Below, piece after piece: positions 61,001-64,000 of a DNA stretch of 64,000 nucleotides. This stretch comes from Pelecanus crispus. Taxonomy: Eukaryota > Chordata > Aves > Pelecaniformes > Pelecanidae. Where the stretch lies: NCBI RefSeq assembly GCF_030463565.1, contig NC_134652.1, positions 17,213,397-17,277,396 on the forward strand, in the 5' to 3' direction. A model generated the notes under the pieces. The model was not told the DNA's origin. It was given only the letters and a program-made list of their open reading frames with translations, and did no database searches. Both the position numbers and the translations under genes were made by a program. Numbering within the stretch: the stretch's first letter is position 1; every line of letters starts with the position of its first letter.

Positions 61001-61620
61001 CTATTGTCTGTCTGCTGTATCTTTTCAGCAGCCACACTCAAAGTAGCAGCAAAGCGGGAACAACTTTCTCACTGTAATAGACCATCCCGATAAACAGCTG
61101 TAGAAATCCCTTGTCTGTAGGCAGAGGCATAATGATAATTGTCTGCATCCCACCTGCAACCTGAGATTAGTCATTTTTTCCCAAGACACATGATTTCCTT
61201 AACCCTGAACATGACTTTTGCCTGAATTTTAGCTCAGTATCATGAGCACTTTTCAGGACTCTGGGAGTTGTAGATATGCGATTTCATTGCTGTATCCCAT
61301 ATCAGAGCACCCACCTGTGTGAACTCTAATGCTACCAAGCAGCATTTTGTTGAAATGTTTCATACAAGAAAAGGTACAAAAAGATAAGCATAATCCAGAA
61401 GGTAGCCTAGCAAAGCAATAACCTTCCAAATAGCACTCCAAGCATACAGACCTGAATACTTGATTATTTAAAAAAACCCAAACCAAACCACGGCATTGCA
61501 AATCCAGGTAAAGAATTCAATGTAATTAAAATAACTCACCTGCCGTTTGCTCAGAAAGGTGAGGTATTTGAACAAGTTCCCTTCTCTGCACACTTGGTTA
61601 CCTGCATCAGCTCTAGACAT
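51853..61620 (-). CDS. ENTPD1: ENTPD1 (CD39) ecto-nucleoside triphosphate diphosphohydrolase, ten coding exons, 514 aa
   Basis: CD39 is a plasma-membrane ectoenzyme that hydrolyses extracellular ATP and ADP to AMP, feeding adenosine production. Exons: 61620-61602, 58543-58410, 58009-57892, 56675-56525, 55619-55460, 54779-54543, 54006-53746, 52670-52551, 52352-52215, 52059-51853, joined in frame for 1545 nt including stop (human protein 510 aa). An N-terminal membrane segment ([20 protein letters not shown], from residue 20) follows Cys16, which aligns with the palmitoylated Cys of human CD39. Apyrase regions: ACR1 [13 protein letters not shown] (56-68), ACR2 [11 protein letters not shown] (130-140), ACR3 [17 protein letters not shown] (from 174), ACR4 [14 protein letters not shown] (from 213), ACR5 around [13 protein letters not shown] second membrane segment ([20 protein letters not shown]) precedes a short tail. 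It is closer to CD39 than to other family members: [13 protein letters not shown] and [20 protein letters not shown] are CD39-like. Confidence 0.96.
52215..52352 (-). CDS. ENTPD1: ENTPD1 exon 9
   Basis: Acceptor TTCCCTAG|GTG and donor GGAAAG|GTCTGT (weak beyond +2). It encodes [20 protein letters not shown] and [12 protein letters not shown]. Confidence 0.94.
52551..52670 (-). CDS. ENTPD1: ENTPD1 exon 8
   Basis: Acceptor CTCCTTCAG|GCT and donor CACGAG|GTGAGC, phase 0-0. It encodes [20 protein letters not shown] and FCARPWHE. Confidence 0.95.
53746..54006 (-). CDS. ENTPD1: ENTPD1 exon 7
   Basis: Acceptor TACTTTCAG|ACT and donor TTTGGG|GTAAGT. It encodes [20 protein letters not shown], several Cys of the extracellular domain and [16 protein letters not shown]. 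Confidence 0.96.
54145..54240 (+). repeat. MIR-like SINE fragment
   Basis: The GGACGCTGGGCAAATTACTT run followed by TCAGCC resembles the MIR core GTGACCTTGGGCAAGTTACTT. It lies in the ENTPD1 intron between exons 6 and 7. Confidence 0.4.
54543..54779 (-). CDS. ENTPD1: ENTPD1 exon 6: ACR4, with a GC donor
   Basis: Acceptor TTTTTTTAAG|TCT and donor CTACAG|GCAAGT. The donor is GC, not GT, but the rest of the consensus is perfect, and the only nearby GT would shift the frame. Phase 0-0. It encodes [20 protein letters not shown] and [20 protein letters not shown]. Confidence 0.93.
54836..54903 (-). repeat. 68-nt uninterrupted purine/pyrimidine tract
   Basis: Every base from 54836 to 54903 on the plus strand is A or G (GAGAAGAAGA-type units), so the ENTPD1 transcript carries a 68-nt polypyrimidine tract. 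It ends 57 nt before the exon 6 acceptor, which itself is preceded by a T run. Confidence 0.9.
55460..55619 (-). CDS. ENTPD1: ENTPD1 exon 5: ACR3
   Basis: Acceptor TCATCCAG|C and donor AAGCAG|GTACTG, phase 2 to 0. It encodes [20 protein letters not shown] and [20 protein letters not shown], with the proposed catalytic-base Glu in GQEEG. Confidence 0.96.
56525..56675 (-). CDS. ENTPD1: ENTPD1 exon 4: ACR2
   Basis: Acceptor TTCTTGTAG|GC and donor TCTCAG|GTACTG, phase 1 to 2. It encodes [20 protein letters not shown] and [19 protein letters not shown]. Confidence 0.96.
57892..58009 (-). CDS. ENTPD1: ENTPD1 exon 3: ACR1
   Basis: Acceptor TTGCCCACAG|TAT and donor GTCGAAG|GTAAGA, phase 0 to 1. It encodes [20 protein letters not shown] and [18 protein letters not shown]. 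Confidence 0.96.
58410..58543 (-). CDS. ENTPD1: ENTPD1 exon 2: N-terminal membrane anchor
   Basis: Acceptor TTTCTGCTCTAG|TC and donor ATTAAG|GTATTA. It encodes [20 protein letters not shown] and [12 protein letters not shown], parallel to human SKNILAILG...LTQNKALPENVK. An internal Met at residue 14 could also start translation if the upstream exon is noncoding. A second AG 6 nt into the exon could be an alternative acceptor. Confidence 0.93.
58544..61601 (-). other. ENTPD1 intron 1 (if exon 1 is correct)
   Basis: AT-rich DNA with no recognised repeat. It contains a 46-codon open frame with a perfect CCACCATGG start at 59555, discussed in the findings. An AAAAAAACCCAAACCAAACC-type run near 61.47 kb is simple-sequence DNA common in bird genomes. 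Confidence 0.5.
61602..61620 (-). CDS. ENTPD1: ENTPD1 exon 1 (candidate): 19-nt coding start MSRADA
   Basis: ATG at 61620-61618 with A at -3, followed by six codons plus one base and a donor GATGCAG|GTAACC. Exon 2 needs a phase-1 donor because its reading frame opens with two spare bases; this site supplies it and gives a Val at the junction, as in human (MEDTKESN-V-KTF). The transcription start and any further 5' UTR exon are not determined. Support comes from phase and layout only, since such a short leader has no useful homology. Confidence 0.55.
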
Positions 61621-64000
61621 AATTGCAGGTTCTGCAGTGGCTAAAGAATGAACTTATTCCCTAGACTCCTCCAGCTCCTTTGCACCCCACGTTCATGTCC
61701 CTGAATGCTGTGCAAACACTCCTCAGTCTCCACCAAGTGGGGCAGGACTTGACTGTCTAGCACCTCTGATGGCTAGGCCCCATGACTTTTCTTCTGCTAG
61801 CAGTTTCCCTCAGCTAAAGATTAAGCAGGCATGATCTTCTGTCTCTGTGCCCAACAAGAACCCAAATAGACACAGATCTCTGCTCTTTCTCCCATACTGC
61901 CCACTGTAAGTGGTGATAAAAACGTCAGGTGAGGCCATAAGTAGGCATAGAAATGATGCAGCTTTTCTTCTTCCCCACCCCAAAGCTCAGAGCCGCCTGG
62001 TGCTGGAGCCCTGCCTAGCTGTGCAGGCATTAAGCACTCTCCAGATGTTGGAGCGCAGCCCAGCTGCTCAGGCATCTCTGTTTCTAATTTTGGTCTTTTT
62101 GGTTTTTTTGTAGGTGCTACCATGGATTCCATCCAGTGATTGGTGCAGGTCCCAGAACACAAACAGATCTAATATCCTTTCTGTCTCCGAGTTAGCCATC
62201 AACTGAGAATGACACTGGCAGCCAAGTCCAGCTGACAGCAGTTTTGCTGCAGAAACACCCTCTTGCTCTCGGTGAATAACCTGGGAAGGACCACACCAGT
62301 GTGGGAGGCAGCTCTGTATGAAGACAAGAAAGCAGGATCATCCCCAGTGTCTTCCAGAGCCTCAAGACAAATAGGAAACTGCTCCTCCAGCCGGCAGCAC
62401 GCTAAGTCACTGGCAGCTCTGCACGCCAGGAGATGTCACTCACAGCTAAGGCTGCCCACCTCCCAACTCCCTTCTGACCAAACAAGACTTAGTGACAAAT
62501 GTTAAAAGGAATCAGGCAACCACAGCTGCTTTTAGAGATGCAATAAGGAGAGGCTAAGGCTGGCTTATGGACTGAAATTAGAATTGTCAAGCAGAAAAGG
62601 AGAGATGCTGTGCATGGTCCAAAGCCATGCTCAGTTCAGATAACCCCATTGTGACCCATCACCTCTAATAAATACAAATACTGTTGTAAGCTCTGGCTTA
62701 GCACAACAGTTAAAGTTGATGTTTGCTCTTTCCTTTGGATGCTCACACTCAGCCTGTTACAGAAGGGATCACAAGAGGCTGTACTGCAAGGCCATCACTC
62801 TTCCGTTGCACAAGGGCCATGCTGACAGAAACAGTTCCCACCATCACCTTTATCCTCTTAGCACACATTTGTGTGGTCAGAAACACTCTCATTTTCAGCC
62901 TTAATTTATTTATTGCCAGTCTATTTCCTCTGCCTTTGTTCCACCTCTGTCTCAAAACTTCTGCAACTCTCAATCCTCCTGGAATTTATTCTTTTAACCA
63001 ACTTACAAGAAATTATCCTTTCTGGATTTTTATCTTTCCAGCCTTCTCCATCTACCTGAGCAGTCCTGCACCCCTTCTCTGCATACAGAATAATCTGCAT
63101 TTATTTTTCTTGAGTATTCTGATCAGAGCTGCAATGAGCCTAGCCTTGCACAGTAACACACCTGTTACACCAGGAGACGATAGAGGCCCAGCCTAAATGA
63201 ACTGAGGTGGGGACCTGTACTACCTCAGACACATCATCATCTACCATCATGGCCAGTGCTAAGTCAACCCAGAACCTCTCCTACGCAATCCCAGCAAACC
63301 CACGTTTGATCATATTTAATTAAATTAGCCCTGCTACATGCTGTAAGCAAAGGGAGTTCCAAGACACATTGCCTCCTGCCCACGAGGCTTGGAGTGACGA
63401 CAGAGAATAAGACAGCATCTTACGAATCCTGCCCATCAGCTGGCAGCTACTTCTGCTGCTGATCACCCACATAGCTGCTGCAGTCTGTTGGGAGTCTCTC
63501 CAATAACTCATTTCCTAAGCACACGTCCAGTCTTTGGGGGAGAGCTGCTGGATGCTCATGCAATCATGTAGCCCAGCAAATGGAAATATAGTCTGTGGAG
63601 CTCCTGAACCTAAATATATCAGAGACACACAGCGCAGTGCTGAGAAGCCACTGAATTATGACCTATCACAAAGGGACACAGGCATACTTGAAGACTGAGA
63701 ATTTGGGAACAGTATGGATTGAAATGAGTCAGATGCCACTGTATTTTTAAAGCAAGGAGCAACAACTTGCCTGCCTGCCAGCTGAAAGAGCATAGGAGCC
63801 CATGGCTGAAGAGTACCTGAATCCCTCAGCAGCCTGAATGCACCCAGCACCTGTGACCAGCTCTGTGGCATGGGGAGGGCAGCTTGGGCAGAAGCTTAGG
63901 GCAGGTGCTTGCAGACGAACATCACCCAGGTCAGCAGAGAGGCCAGTAGACAGGGGCTCTGGCAATGCAGTCCGTGCACATTTACTAACTGCAGGAATTC
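61621..64000. other. ENTPD1: Region upstream of ENTPD1
   Basis: No CpG island and no TATA box were seen close to the candidate exon 1. A CR1 fragment lies at 62.87-63.15 kb. I found no other gene up to the right edge. Confidence 0.45.
62870..63150 (-). mobile_element. CR1-type LINE fragment, antisense to plus strand
   Basis: The plus strand shows the reverse-complement CR1 order: TTAATTTATTTATTGCCAGT, CTATTTCCTCTGCCTTTGTT and CTGGAATTTATTCTTTTAAC. Diverged and truncated. Confidence 0.65.

Overview
The window reads as vertebrate, almost certainly avian, genomic DNA. The coding sequence is split into short exons with GT-AG introns. The only interspersed repeats I recognise are CR1-type LINE fragments (one ends in the ATTCTGTG-type octamer tail) and very old MIR-like pieces. 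Introns are short for these genes, and GC-rich islands mark two promoters. Nothing prokaryotic (operons, Shine-Dalgarno sites, CRISPR) is present.

All recognised genes lie on the minus strand. From left to right: (1) The 5' half of DNMBP (Tuba), a Cdc42 guanine nucleotide exchange scaffold. Its CpG-island promoter and probable noncoding exon 1 are at about 26.7-27.0 kb. Coding exons at 17866-18010, 15370-15492 and 12871-14814 encode four N-terminal SH3 domains, a proline-rich linker and a coiled coil. The DH, BAR and C-terminal SH3 exons must lie beyond the left edge. Inside the next intron, at 8683-9934, is a 1.25-kb open exon with a good start codon and a phase-1 donor. It matches the phase of the upstream DNMBP exon, so I read it as an alternative first coding exon for a short DNMBP isoform; it carries internal tandem repeats. 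(2) CPN1, the catalytic subunit of carboxypeptidase N, complete in nine coding exons (31432-43308, 453 aa), with a CpG-rich region around its start. (3) ENTPD1 (CD39), the ecto-ATP diphosphohydrolase, complete or nearly so in ten coding exons (51853-61620, 514 aa), including a 19-nt first coding exon inferred from splice phase.

The rest is intron or intergenic DNA: 1-8.7 kb (DNMBP intron), 18-26.7 kb (DNMBP intron 1), 27-31.4 kb (DNMBP-CPN1 spacer with a CR1), 44-51.8 kb (CPN1-ENTPD1 spacer, possibly holding a long ENTPD1 3' UTR) and 61.6-64 kb (upstream of ENTPD1, with another CR1). DNMBP next to CPN1 is the human arrangement. ENTPD1 next to CPN1 is not: in human it lies several Mb away on 10q24, so the spacer probably holds a rearrangement breakpoint.

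The three genes do not form a pathway. DNMBP acts on actin and junctions inside the cell, CPN1 is a secreted plasma enzyme and ENTPD1 is a cell-surface nucleotidase. The most unusual items are a perfect 28-bp inverted repeat with a 21-nt loop at 8006-8082, the repeat-bearing alternative DNMBP exon, a G-rich 17-bp minisatellite just inside DNMBP intron 1, and a GC-AG intron in ENTPD1 after an exon preceded by a 68-nt polypyrimidine tract.
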